Program-made: the position numbers and the translations under genes | In this document: in pieces, positions 22,984 to 31,309 of the stretch | How the letters are laid out: each line of letters begins with the position of its first letter | Numbering within the stretch: the first letter of the stretch is position 1 | Assembly: GCF_003319095.1 (NCBI RefSeq) | Contig: NZ_QOHI01000007.1 | Coordinates: 223,699-287,698 of the forward strand | Source of the DNA: Blastococcus sp. TBT05-19 | GTDB lineage: Bacteria > Actinomycetota > Actinomycetes > Mycobacteriales > Geodermatophilaceae | DNA: 64,000 bases | Direction: 5' to 3' | Notes under the pieces: model-generated | What the model saw: the letters and a program-made list of their open reading frames with translations, nothing else | What the model was told of the DNA's origin: nothing | The model's database searches: none

Positions 22984-23745
22984 TTGGCCAAGGACCGCAC
23001 GCCCGACAAGAGCCGAGGGACCGGCGGCGGTTCGTCGCGCTCCGGAGCCGGCGCCGGGGGGCGCGGCAAGGGGGGGCGCACCCGGCCCCCGGCGAACGTC
23101 GTGACCCAGCAGCGGCCGTGGGGCCTGATCGCCGGAGCGGTCGTCGTCGCCCTCTTCGCCGCGGCCGTCCTCGGCTACGCGGTGGTCAAGGTGAACGAGG
23201 CCAACGCCAACAAGGTCGAGTCCATCGACGAGATCTCCGGGGCGCAGACCTTCGAGTACGAGGGCGGGCTGCACGACGACAACCCGATCAGCTACGAGCA
23301 GTCGCCCCCGGTGGGCGGGCCGCACGCCAACGTGTGGGCCGACTGCACGGGCACGGTCTACGACGTCGACGTCCGGCACGAGAACGCGGTGCACAGCCTC
23401 GAGCACGGCGCCGTGTGGATCACGTACGACCCCGACGAGGTCTCCGACGGCGACGTCACGAAGCTCGCCGAGCTGGTCGACGGCGTCTCGGGCCGGATGC
23501 TCTCCCCCTACGTCGGGCTCGACTCCCCCATCAGCGTCCAGTCCTGGGGCCACCAGCTGAAGGTCGACAGCGCCGACGACGAGCGGATCGAGCAGTTCGC
23601 CGACCTCATGACCTACAAGTCGGACAGCTACCCGGAGCCGGGTGCCACCTGCGAGCGCCCCGACTTCCTGGCCGACCCGCTGGTCGAGGAGGGCGACGGC
23701 GCGGCGGCCACGCCGTCCGACGCCGAGACGACCCCGGCGCCCTGA
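22984..23745 (+). CDS. DUF3105 membrane-anchored protein
   Basis: 253 residues, TTG start at 22984 with GAGGAGAG upstream. A basic Gly/Ser/Arg-rich cytoplasmic tail (residues 1-45) precedes one membrane helix (about 46-70, [23 protein letters not shown]). The outer domain carries the DUF3105 hallmarks [21 protein letters not shown] and [17 protein letters not shown]; the conserved His residues and two Cys suggest metal or redox chemistry, but the function is unknown. The C-terminal 30 residues are acidic and disordered. Followed after 29 bases by a DUF305 gene, a pairing seen in other actinobacteria. Confidence 0.88.
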   Translation: MAKDRTPDKSRGTGGGSSRSGAGAGGRGKGGRTRPPANVVTQQRPWGLIAGAVVVALFAAAVLGYAVVKVNEANANKVESIDEISGAQTFEYEGGLHDDNPISYEQSPPVGGPHANVWADCTGTVYDVDVRHENAVHSLEHGAVWITYDPDEVSDGDVTKLAELVDGVSGRMLSPYVGLDSPISVQSWGHQLKVDSADDERIEQFADLMTYKSDSYPEPGATCERPDFLADPLVEEGDGAAATPSDAETTPAP

Positions 23746-23774
23746 CCGGCGACCCGGGCACGGACACCGCACCG

Positions 23775-24440
23775 ATGACCGCCGGCACCCGCACGCCGCT
23801 GCGCCTGGCGCTGCTGGCGGTCATCGCGGTGGCGCTGGTGGCGCTGGGCGGCGGTCTTGCCCTGCTCCTGGGCATCGGCGGGAGCGGCACCCCCGCACCG
23901 ACGACCGACTCGGTCGACGCCGGCTTCTCGCGGGACATGTCGCGGCACCACCTGCAGGGCGTGGAGATGGCCAACCTCGTCGCCGAGCGCAGCGAGGACC
24001 CGGAGGTCGAGTCGCTGGCCTTCGACATCTCGGCCACGCAGACCAACCAGGCCGGCCGGATGCAGGGCTGGCTCGCGCTGTGGGGGCTGCCGGTCTCCGG
24101 CGGCGAGACGATGGCGTGGATGACGGCGGAGGGCCACGGCGGTCACGACATGGGCGGGATGGGCACCGGCGCCGGCGCGCTCATGCCCGGCATGGCGACC
24201 GAGGAGGAGCTGGCGGAGCTGCGGAGCCTGTCGGGCACCGCGTTCGACGTCGAGTTCCTCCGGCTGATGATCCGCCACCACCAGGGCGGTTTCGACATGG
24301 CGCGGGACGCCGCCGAGCACGCCGAGGTCCAGGCCGTGCGGGACCTCGCCCGCTCGATCGAGCAGTCGCAGGGGGTGGAGACGCAGACGATGACCGACAT
24401 GCTCACCGCCCGCGGCGGCACTCCCCTGCCGGCGCCCTGA
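23775..24440 (+). CDS. DUF305 family protein, exported/membrane-anchored
   Basis: 221 residues from the ATG at 23775. An N-terminal hydrophobic segment (LRLALLAVIAVALVALGGGLALLLGI) anchors a four-helix, ferritin-like DUF305 domain with two HH motifs, SRHHLQGVEMA and IRHHQGGFDMARD. DUF305 proteins often accompany copper or other metal handling genes. A Met/His/Gly-rich stretch (HGGHDMGGMGTG) between the two helical pairs would suit soft-metal binding. Probably co-transcribed with the DUF3105 gene. A weak ribosome site leaves the start somewhat open. Confidence 0.85.
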   Translation: MTAGTRTPLRLALLAVIAVALVALGGGLALLLGIGGSGTPAPTTDSVDAGFSRDMSRHHLQGVEMANLVAERSEDPEVESLAFDISATQTNQAGRMQGWLALWGLPVSGGETMAWMTAEGHGGHDMGGMGTGAGALMPGMATEEELAELRSLSGTAFDVEFLRLMIRHHQGGFDMARDAAEHAEVQAVRDLARSIEQSQGVETQTMTDMLTARGGTPLPAP

Positions 24441-24498
24441 GGGCCGGGGCCGCCGTCGGAGCGGCCGTCCGGGGCTGGTAACTTCTTCCCTGCCCCGA

Positions 24499-24570
24499 GC
24501 CCCCGTAGCTCAGGGGATAGAGCACTGCCCTCCGGAGGCAGGGGCGCAGGTTCGAATCCTGCCGGGGGCA
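24499..24570 (+). tRNA. tRNA-Arg(CCG)
   Basis: All four arms fold: acceptor GCCCCCG/CGGGGGC, D-arm GCTC/GAGC, anticodon stem CTGCC/GGCAG with loop CTCCGGA, four-base variable loop, and T-arm GCAGG/CCTGC with loop TTCGAAT. The anticodon CCG (24532-24534) reads CGG, a common arginine codon in this GC-rich genome. The 3' CCA is not encoded. A terminator hairpin follows. Confidence 0.97.
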
Positions 24571-24586
24571 CCGGAACAGCTCGATC

Positions 24587-24622
24587 GGAGGGCCTGCACC
24601 GCAGCCGCGGCGCAGGCCCTCC
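24587..24622 (+). terminator. terminator after tRNA-Arg
   Basis: Stem GGAGGGCCTGC (24587-24597) pairs with GCAGGCCCTCC (24612-24622) around a GC-rich loop, 16 bases after the tRNA end. A short T-containing stretch (GTCGTTCT) follows. Confidence 0.8.
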
Positions 24623-24685
24623 GTCGTTCTCGGGGTCGGCCGGGACCGGACCCGGGCCGGTGATCCAGGTCTCAACCGGCTCGGC

Positions 24686-24691
24686 TAGCGT
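24686..24691 (+). promoter_or_regulatory. leaderless -10 (TAGCGT) for alpha/beta hydrolase
   Basis: TAGCGT ends seven bases before the ATG at 24699 and no Shine-Dalgarno is present, which favours this ATG over the upstream in-frame GTG at 24660. Confidence 0.55.
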
Positions 24692-24698
24692 CCGCGGC

Positions 24699-25595
24699 AT
24701 GGCGACCAGCGACATCCAGAAGGCATCCGTCGGCGACCTCGAGATCGCGTACGAGACGTTCGGGGACGCCTCGGGCACGCCCCTCCTGCTCGTGATGGGG
24801 CTGGCCACGCAGATGATCGGCTGGCCCGACGAGTTCTGCTCCGGCCTGGCCGAGCGGGGCCACTTCGTCGTCCGCTTCGACAACCGCGACATCGGGCTCT
24901 CCACCCACCTGCACGACGCCGGCCCGGCCGACGTCATGGCGGTGCTCGGCGGCGACCGGTCGACGGTGGCCTACGGCCTGCCCGACCTCGCCGAGGACAC
25001 CGTCGGGCTGCTCGACGCCCTGGGCATCGACAGCGCGCACGTCGTCGGCGCCTCGATGGGCGGCATGATCGCCCAGCTCGTGGCCATCGCCCACCCGGAG
25101 CGGGTGCGCAGCCTCACCTCGATCATGTCCACCACCGGCGACCCCGCCGTCGGCGCCCCGGCCGAGGCCGCCCTCGGCGTGCTGCTGGCCGCGCCCGCCA
25201 CCGAGCGGGAGGGCGCGATCCAGCGCGTCGTCGACACCTACCGGGTCATCGGCTCCCCCGGCTTCGAGTTCGACGAGGCCTCGGTGCGCGACCGGGCCGG
25301 CCTGTCCTTCGACCGCGCGCACGACCCTGCCGGGGTGTCCCGGCAGCTCGCCGCCATCCTCAGCACCCACGACCGCACCGCCGACCTCGGGAAGGTCGCG
25401 GCGCCCACGCTGGTCATCCACGGCGAGCAGGACCAGCTGGTGTCCGTGACCGGTGGCCGGGCCACCGCGGCCGCGATCCCCGGCTCGGAGCTGCTGGTGG
25501 TCGACGGCATGGGCCACGACCTGCCGCGCGAGGTGTGGCCGCAGCTGACCGACCGGATCACCGCGCTGGTCGAGCGGGCCGAGCAGGCGCGGTGA
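24699..25595 (+). CDS. alpha/beta-fold hydrolase
   Basis: 298 residues, ATG at 24699. The fold is complete: oxyanion region LLVMGLATQM, FDNRDIGLSTH, nucleophile elbow VVGASMGGMIAQLV with Ser, acid in VIHGEQDQLVSV, and His in DGMGHDLPREVW. The YETFGD and NRDIGLS phrases are shared with a group often labelled AclJ/DhmA-like esterases. No substrate can be assigned. It stands alone on the plus strand between tRNA-Arg and the convergent SDR gene. Confidence 0.9.
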   Translation: MATSDIQKASVGDLEIAYETFGDASGTPLLLVMGLATQMIGWPDEFCSGLAERGHFVVRFDNRDIGLSTHLHDAGPADVMAVLGGDRSTVAYGLPDLAEDTVGLLDALGIDSAHVVGASMGGMIAQLVAIAHPERVRSLTSIMSTTGDPAVGAPAEAALGVLLAAPATEREGAIQRVVDTYRVIGSPGFEFDEASVRDRAGLSFDRAHDPAGVSRQLAAILSTHDRTADLGKVAAPTLVIHGEQDQLVSVTGGRATAAAIPGSELLVVDGMGHDLPREVWPQLTDRITALVERAEQAR

Positions 25596-25614
25596 CCCCG
25601 GTCGGGGGCGGGGC

Positions 25615-26385
25615 TCAGCTGGTGAGCATCCCGCCCTCGACCGGGATGGTCGTGCCGGTGACGTAGCCGCCGGCGTCGCTGACGAGGAACACCAGCGCCG
25701 CGGCGAGCTCGCGGGGGTCACCGGCGCGGCCGGCCAGCACGCGGGTCATCTGCTGGTCGAGGTAGCCCTCGGGGTACTGGTCGGTCATCTCCGAGGCGAA
25801 GAAGCCCGGCGCGAGCGCGTTCACCCGGATGCCCTTGCGGCCGGTCCACTGCTGCGCCAGGTCGCGGGTGAGCCCGATGAGCCCGGCCTTGCTGGCCGCG
25901 TAGGCGGCCTGCGGCAGTCCCGCGGTGGTCAGGCCCAGGATGCTGGAGATGTTCACGATCGAGCTGCCCGGCTTCATCACCCGGCCGCAGGCCTGGGCCA
26001 TCCAGTAGCAGCCGTTGAGGTTGACGTCGATGACCTGGCGGAAGGCGTCGGGCGCCTCGCGGGTCGCCGGTGCGGCCGTGCCGATGCCGGCGTTGTTCAC
26101 CAGGATGTCGACCTTGCCGAACTCGGCCATTGCGGCGTCCACCAGTGCCTGGCAGTCCTCGACCCTGGCGACGTCGGTCTGCACCGAGATCGCGCGGCGG
26201 CCGGCGTCCTCCACGGCCTTCTGGGTCTCGGCCAGCCGGTCGACCCGGCGCGCGCCGAGCACGACGTCGCAGCCGGCCTCCGCGAGCGTGCGGGCGAACA
26301 CCGCCCCGAGGCCGGAGGACGCCCCGGTCACGATCGCGACCCGGTCGTCGAGGCGGAACATGTCGAGGATCGGGCGATCGGGCAT
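25615..26385 (-). CDS. SDR-family oxidoreductase (3-oxoacyl reductase-like)
   Basis: 256 residues, ATG at 26385 with GGGGGAG ten bases upstream. Classical short-chain dehydrogenase: cofactor motif TGASSGLGAVFA, NNAG (ILVNNAGIG), catalytic Ser in NISSILG and YAASK, and the C-terminal VEGGM. The basic residues GARR after beta-2 suggest NADP(H). It is divergent from the acyl-CoA ligase and lies next to a PhaC gene, so reduction of 3-oxoacyl-CoA (a PhaB-like role) is plausible, but many substrates are possible. Confidence 0.9.
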   Translation of the reverse strand: MPDRPILDMFRLDDRVAIVTGASSGLGAVFARTLAEAGCDVVLGARRVDRLAETQKAVEDAGRRAISVQTDVARVEDCQALVDAAMAEFGKVDILVNNAGIGTAAPATREAPDAFRQVIDVNLNGCYWMAQACGRVMKPGSSIVNISSILGLTTAGLPQAAYAASKAGLIGLTRDLAQQWTGRKGIRVNALAPGFFASEMTDQYPEGYLDQQMTRVLAGRAGDPRELAAALVFLVSDAGGYVTGTTIPVEGGMLTS

Positions 26386-26511
26386 GGGTGGGGCTCCCCC
26401 GGGGTGAGTGCTCGGACGTTCCCGCCACCGTATCGACCACGTGCGGTACATCACCCGTCGAGCGGGTAGGACCCCCGCCATCGCGCACCCGGTGGACAGG
26501 GGGACCGACCG

Positions 26512-28014
26512 ATGACCAACCTCGCCCAGAACCTGCTCGACGCCGCCGAGGAGGCACCCGACTGGCCCGCGCTCCGGATGGACGACGCCGTCCTGACCTA
26601 CCGCGAGTTCGCCGACGCGGCCCTGCGCGTGGCCGCCGCCCTGCAGGACCGCGGCGTGGGCCCCGGCGACCGCGTCGGCCTGGTGCTGCCCAACGTCATC
26701 GCCTTCCCCGTCGTCTTCTACGGGGCGCTGCTGGCCGGTGCCGCCGTCGTCCCGATGAACCCGCTGCTCAAGGCGCGGGAGGTGCAGTACTACCTCGAGG
26801 ACTCCGGGGCCCGCGTCGTCGTGACGGTCGAGGCCTCCGCCGAGCCGGTCGCGGAGGCGGCCACCACCGTGGGCGCCGAGGCCGTGACCGTCGGCGCCGC
26901 GCTGCCCGAGGAGCTCCTCGGCGACGAGTCCCTGACGGCCGCGGTGGAGCGGGAGGACGGCGACGACGCGGTCATCCTCTACACGTCGGGGACCACCGGG
27001 CAGCCCAAGGGCGCCGAGCTCACCCACGCCAACCTGCGGGGCAACGCGCGCACCACGCACGAGACGCTGCTCCAGGGCGGTGGCGAGGACGTGATCATGG
27101 GCTGCCTGCCGCTGTTCCACGTGTTCGGCCTGACCTGCTCGCTGAACGCCGGCGTGATCGCCCGCTCCTGCCTGACGCTCGTCCCCCGCTTCGACGGCGG
27201 CAAGGCGCTGCAGGTGATCGGGCGCGACCGGGTCACGATCTTCATGGGCGTGCCGACGATGTTCGCGGCGATGCTGCACCAGCCCGAGGGCGAGCAGCAC
27301 GACGTCTCCAGCCTCCGGCTGTGCGTCTCCGGCGGCTCGGCGATGCCGGTGGAGATCATGCGCTCCTTCGAGGAGCGCTTCGGCTGCATCATCCTCGAGG
27401 GCTACGGGCTCAGCGAGACCTCGCCGGTCGCCTCGTTCAACCACCCCGACGCCGAGCGCAAGCCCGGCTCCATCGGCACCCCGATCCGCGGCGTGGAGAT
27501 GCGCCTGGTCGACGACGACGGCAAGGACGTGGCCGAGGGCGAGGTCGGCGAGATCGCGATCCGCGGCGAGAACGTCATGAAGGGGTACTGGCAGCGCGCC
27601 GAGGAGACCGCCAAGGCGATCCCCGACGGCTGGTTCCGCACCGGCGACCTGGCCCGCCGCGACGGCGACGGCTACTACTTCATCGTCGACCGCAAGAAGG
27701 AGATGATCATCCGCGGCGGCTACAACGTGTACCCGCGGGAGATCGAGGAAGCCCTGTACGAGCACCCGGCCGTGGCCGAGGTCGCCGTCATCGGCGTGCA
27801 GCACCCCGACCTCGGCGAGGAGGTCGCCGCGGCGGTCGCGCTGAAGCCGGGGGCCACGGCCGAGGCCGACGAGCTCCGCGATTTCGTCAAGGCGCGCGTG
27901 GCCGCCTACAAGTACCCGCGCCACCTCTGGCTGGTCGAGACCCTGCCGAAGGGGCCGACCGGGAAGATCCTCCGCCGCGCGGTGGAGGTCCCGGCATCGG
28001 TGGGCGAGCGATGA
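26512..28014 (+). CDS. acyl-CoA ligase (long-chain fatty-acid CoA ligase type)
   Basis: 500 residues, ATG at 26512 with AGGGGGA upstream. ANL-family adenylating enzyme: P-loop [24 protein letters not shown], the [14 protein letters not shown] hinge aspartate, and the C-terminal catalytic Lys in [11 protein letters not shown]. It would activate a fatty or other carboxylic acid to its CoA thioester. Four bases overlap the next gene (ATGA) and the PhaC gene follows, suggesting acyl-CoA supply for polyester synthesis. Substrate length cannot be read from the sequence. Confidence 0.93.
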   Translation: MTNLAQNLLDAAEEAPDWPALRMDDAVLTYREFADAALRVAAALQDRGVGPGDRVGLVLPNVIAFPVVFYGALLAGAAVVPMNPLLKAREVQYYLEDSGARVVVTVEASAEPVAEAATTVGAEAVTVGAALPEELLGDESLTAAVEREDGDDAVILYTSGTTGQPKGAELTHANLRGNARTTHETLLQGGGEDVIMGCLPLFHVFGLTCSLNAGVIARSCLTLVPRFDGGKALQVIGRDRVTIFMGVPTMFAAMLHQPEGEQHDVSSLRLCVSGGSAMPVEIMRSFEERFGCIILEGYGLSETSPVASFNHPDAERKPGSIGTPIRGVEMRLVDDDGKDVAEGEVGEIAIRGENVMKGYWQRAEETAKAIPDGWFRTGDLARRDGDGYYFIVDRKKEMIIRGGYNVYPREIEEALYEHPAVAEVAVIGVQHPDLGEEVAAAVALKPGATAEADELRDFVKARVAAYKYPRHLWLVETLPKGPTGKILRRAVEVPASVGER

Positions 28015-28436
28015 GCGCCCCCGGCCCGCTGTGGCGGCAGGCGTACGACGCGGTCGACCGCGCCGTCACCCCGCACGCCGACAGCCTGGTGCGCAGCCCG
28101 GGCTTCGCGCTGGGCGTGGCGCTGCTCCGCCGGGCCACGACGGCGGCGCGCTCCTCCGCCCAGGGGCTCACCGCGCGCGCCTGGCACCTGGTGAACCTGC
28201 CCGCCGGCAGCGACGTGCACCGGCTGCGCGCGCAGGTGGGCGCCCTCGACCGCGAGGTCCGCCGGCTGACGGTGGCCCTGGAGGCCGAACGCCGGGCCGA
28301 ACGACTCCGCGCGCTCCCGTCGCGCACCCCCGAGCTCCCGACGACGGAGGACAGCCATGCCGACCGTGCCGAACCCGCAGACGATCCTCGACCGCGTCCG
28401 GCGCGACGTCGAGCGCAACGCCCTCCGGGCACGTAA
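28011..28436 (+). CDS. small helical protein upstream of phaC, possible synthase partner or phasin
   Basis: 141 residues, ATG at 28011 overlapping the ligase stop by four bases. Residues 1-62 are amphipathic ([20 protein letters not shown]), residues 68-100 form a likely coiled coil ([20 protein letters not shown]) and the rest is Arg/Pro-rich. The last 80 bases overlap the start of phaC, and that part looks like the shadow frame of phaC, so the functional protein is probably the first 115 residues. Position and layout recall the small PhaE/PhaR subunits or phasins that pair with short PhaC enzymes. No recognised family; the role is inference. Confidence 0.65.
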   Translation: MSAPGPLWRQAYDAVDRAVTPHADSLVRSPGFALGVALLRRATTAARSSAQGLTARAWHLVNLPAGSDVHRLRAQVGALDREVRRLTVALEAERRAERLRALPSRTPELPTTEDSHADRAEPADDPRPRPARRRAQRPPGT

Positions 28437-29481
28437 CGGCATCCGGCTGGTCGCCGGCGTCGACCGCCCGGGCGTCGGGTGCACCGCCAAGGACGTCGTC
28501 TGGGAGCGCGGCCGCACCCAGCTGTGGCACTACCGCAACGACCCGGAGGAGCACGGCGGCGTGCGCCACTCCCCGCCGCTGCTGCTGGTCTTCAGCCTGA
28601 TCAGCCGCAGCTACATCCTGGACCTGTCGCCGGGCAACAGCTTCGTCGAGCAGCTCCTGAAGGCCGGGTTCGACGTGTACATGGTCGACTGGGGCGAGCC
28701 CGACGAGCGCGATGCCGGCAACGGGCTCGAGGACTACGCCGACGACTACATCCCGGCGGCCATCGCCCGGGTGCTCGACCTCTCCGGCGCCGACGAGGTG
28801 AACCTCTTCGGCTACTGCTTCGGCGGTGACCTGTCGCTGCTGCACGCGGCGCACCACCCGGACTCGCCCCTGCGCAGCCTCACCGTGCTGGCCACACCGG
28901 TCGACTTCCGGCACATGGGCCCGCTGGCCGACGTCTTCGCGGTCGGCCGGATGGAGGTCGACTCGGTGGTCGACGAGAACGGCAACGTGCCCCCGCAGGT
29001 CGTCGTCCAGGGCTTCCGGACGCTGACCCCCACCGCCGAGGTCACCCGGTACGTGACGCTGTGGGAACGGCTCTGGAACGACGAGTACGTCGCCTCCTAC
29101 CAGGCGATGACCGGCTGGTCGGACGACCACGTGCCCTTCCCCGGCCGCGCCGCCCGGCAGACGGTGCGGATGCTGGTCCGCGACAACGGGATGGTCACCG
29201 ACCGGCTCACCGTCGGCGGGGACCCGGTGCACCTGTCCGACATCAGGGTGCCGTTCCTGACCGTGCGCGCCGAGCGGGACCACATCGTGCCGACGGCGGC
29301 CAGCGCCCCGCTCATCGACCTCGTCGGCTCGCCCGACAAGCACGAGCTGGTGCTGCCCGCCGGGCACATGGGCCTGGTGGTGGGCCGGACGGCGGCGAAG
29401 ACGACGGTGCCGACGATCATCGACTTCCTGCGACGGCGCAGCGACACCGTGGACCCGGCCGGCGTGGCGAAGGGAGCTTGA
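28357..29481 (+). CDS. phaC: PhaC-type polyhydroxyalkanoate synthase (short, class III/IV-like)
   Basis: Polymerises hydroxyacyl-CoA into polyester granules. 374 residues, ATG at 28357 with GGAGG six bases upstream, starting inside the preceding small gene. The lipase-like box is FGYCFGGD with Cys154 in place of Ser, the mark of PhaC; the remaining triad is Asp308 (ERDHIV) and His337 (GHMGLV). The YMVDWGEPDERD stretch is typical. The length fits class III/IV synthases, which need a second subunit, yet no PhaE or PhaR gene is recognisable here. Neighbours are an acyl-CoA ligase and an SDR. Confidence 0.88.
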   Translation: MPTVPNPQTILDRVRRDVERNALRARNGIRLVAGVDRPGVGCTAKDVVWERGRTQLWHYRNDPEEHGGVRHSPPLLLVFSLISRSYILDLSPGNSFVEQLLKAGFDVYMVDWGEPDERDAGNGLEDYADDYIPAAIARVLDLSGADEVNLFGYCFGGDLSLLHAAHHPDSPLRSLTVLATPVDFRHMGPLADVFAVGRMEVDSVVDENGNVPPQVVVQGFRTLTPTAEVTRYVTLWERLWNDEYVASYQAMTGWSDDHVPFPGRAARQTVRMLVRDNGMVTDRLTVGGDPVHLSDIRVPFLTVRAERDHIVPTAASAPLIDLVGSPDKHELVLPAGHMGLVVGRTAAKTTVPTIIDFLRRRSDTVDPAGVAKGA

Positions 29482-29482
29482 G

Positions 29483-30061
29483 GTGACCGAGCAGGTGGAC
29501 GTCCCCGAGGTGACGGTCGAGGCCCTCGGCCCCGGCCACTCCGACGCGCTGCTGCGCTTCTTCTCCGGGCTGCCCGAGGGCGACCGGACCTTCATCAAGG
29601 AGGACGTCACCGACCCCGGGAACGTGCGGCGCTGGGTCGAGGACGGCACCGCCCGCTGGGTGGCCACCGGCCCGGACGGCGAGATCGACGGCTACGTGGC
29701 GGTCCGCCGCCTCTCCGGCTGGTCCGACCACGTCGCGGAGCTCCGGCTGGTCGTCGGCGGGCGACGGCGGGGCGCGGGGCTGGGCCGGGTCCTCGCCCGG
29801 CACGCCGTCACCGAGGCGATCGCGTCGGGGGCCACCAAGCTGGTGGTCGAGGTGGTCGCCGAGCAGGGCGCGGCGCTGGCGCTCTTCACCGGTCTGGGCT
29901 TCCGCGGCGAGGCGCTGCTGGAGGACCACATCCGCGACCGCTCCGGGCAGCTGCGCGACCTCCTGGTGCTCGCCCACCGGGTGGACGCCACCTGGTCGGC
30001 CATGGACACCCTCGGCCTGCCCGAGGCCCTGGACGGGGACGGCGCTCCCGACCCCGGGTGA
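29483..30061 (+). CDS. GNAT-family N-acetyltransferase
   Basis: 192 residues, GTG at 29483 directly after the phaC stop, with AAGGGAG upstream. Acetyl-CoA-binding segment LRLVVGGRRRGAGLGRVLARHA and the beta-5 region VVEVVAEQGAALALFTGLGFRGE are clear. The first 60 residues (SDALLRFFSGLPEGDRTFIKEDV) resemble stress-associated GNATs. Likely co-transcribed with phaC. Substrate unknown. Confidence 0.87.
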   Translation: MTEQVDVPEVTVEALGPGHSDALLRFFSGLPEGDRTFIKEDVTDPGNVRRWVEDGTARWVATGPDGEIDGYVAVRRLSGWSDHVAELRLVVGGRRRGAGLGRVLARHAVTEAIASGATKLVVEVVAEQGAALALFTGLGFRGEALLEDHIRDRSGQLRDLLVLAHRVDATWSAMDTLGLPEALDGDGAPDPG

Positions 30062-30082
30062 TCCCCCGCCCGCGGCGACCGG

Positions 30083-30088
30083 CACGCT
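30083..30088 (+). promoter_or_regulatory. putative leaderless -10 (CACGCT) for MFS gene
   Basis: CACGCT is at -12 to -7 from the GTG at 30095, the same offset as the other leaderless sites. The first base deviates from TANNNT. Confidence 0.4.
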
Positions 30089-30094
30089 GACGGG

Positions 30095-31309
30095 GTGACG
30101 GCCGCCCCGACCCGGACACGGCGCCGGGCCTGGCTCCCGGTCGCCCTGACCATGTTCGCGATCGGCTGGGGCGCCAACCAGTTCGTCAGCCTGCTGGTCG
30201 CCTACCGCGAGGCCTCCGGCCTCTCGGTCGCCACCGTGGACGCGCTCGTCGGTGCCTACGCGCTCGGGCTCATCCCGGCGCTGCTGGTCCTGGGCCCGAT
30301 CTCGGACCGGCGCGGCCGCACCCCGGTGCTGCGGGTCGCGGCGCTGGTGTCGCTCGCGGCGACGGCGGTGCTGATGATCGGCGACCTGTGGGCGCTCTAC
30401 GCCGGGCGGCTGCTCGCCGGGCTGGCCAGCGGCGCGGCCTTCGCCGCCGGCAGCGCCTGGGTCGAGGAGCTCTCCACGAGCCGGTGGGACCCCACCGCCC
30501 GCGAGGGCGCCGGTGCCCGCCGGGCGGCGATGTCGCTGACCGCCGGCTTCTGCCTCGGCCCGGTCGTCGCCGGTCTGCTCGCGCAGTGGGCACCCGCCCC
30601 GCTGGTCACCGCCTACCTCCCGCACCTCGTCGTCGTGCTCGCCGTGCTCGTGCCGCTCTGGCGGGCACCGGAGACCGTGGACCCGGCGCGGGTCTCCCCC
30701 GCCGCCGGCTCGCCGCTGGCCCGGCTGCGGGTGCGGTCGGCCGCCGACCCGCGCTTCCGCCGGTCGGTCGCCCCGGTCGCGCCCTGGGTGTTCGGCTCCG
30801 CCACCGTCTCGATCGCGGTCCTCCCGGGCCTGGTCACCAGCACCACGGCCGGCTGGACCGTGGCGTTCAGCGCGCTGGTCGCCGGGAGCACGCTGGGCAC
30901 CGGCTTCCTCGTCCAGCCGACCGCCCGCCGGATCGCCGCGGCCTCCCCCCGCCGCGGGGTGGCCCTCGGGCTGGCCGCGGTCGTCCTCGGCCTGGGCATC
31001 GCGGCCGGTGCGGCGGCCACGGCCTCGCCGTGGCTGGTCGCCCCCGCCGCCGTCGTGCTGGGCACGGGGTACGGCTTCACCCTGGTCTCGGGGCTGATCC
31101 AGACCCAGCGCATCGCGGCCCCGGGGGAGCTGGCCGGGCTGACCGCGGTCTACTACGCGCTGACCTACGTGGGCTTCGCCGCACCGGTGCTGCTCGCGCT
31201 GCTGGCCGTGCTGATCCCCTACTGGGTGCTGCTGCTGGGGGCAGCGGCGCTCGCGGCGCTGACCCTCGCGGTCAGCGTGCCGCGGGAGGAGCCGCTCAGC
31301 GCTCGGTGA
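30095..31309 (+). CDS. MFS transporter
   Basis: 404 residues, GTG at 30095. Twelve hydrophobic segments in two halves; the MFS signature between helices 2 and 3 reads GPISDRRGRTPVLR. The start is basic (RTRRRAW). Drug or metabolite efflux is likely but no substrate can be named. Its 3' end overlaps the convergent ABC-F gene by 14 bases. Confidence 0.92.
   Translation: MTAAPTRTRRRAWLPVALTMFAIGWGANQFVSLLVAYREASGLSVATVDALVGAYALGLIPALLVLGPISDRRGRTPVLRVAALVSLAATAVLMIGDLWALYAGRLLAGLASGAAFAAGSAWVEELSTSRWDPTAREGAGARRAAMSLTAGFCLGPVVAGLLAQWAPAPLVTAYLPHLVVVLAVLVPLWRAPETVDPARVSPAAGSPLARLRVRSAADPRFRRSVAPVAPWVFGSATVSIAVLPGLVTSTTAGWTVAFSALVAGSTLGTGFLVQPTARRIAAASPRRGVALGLAAVVLGLGIAAGAAATASPWLVAPAAVVLGTGYGFTLVSGLIQTQRIAAPGELAGLTAVYYALTYVGFAAPVLLALLAVLIPYWVLLLGAAALAALTLAVSVPREEPLSAR

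Noticed and set aside
24499..24699. tRNA-Arg as an integration site for an island
   Set aside because: No integrase, no repeat of the tRNA 3' end nearby, and the neighbours have normal composition.
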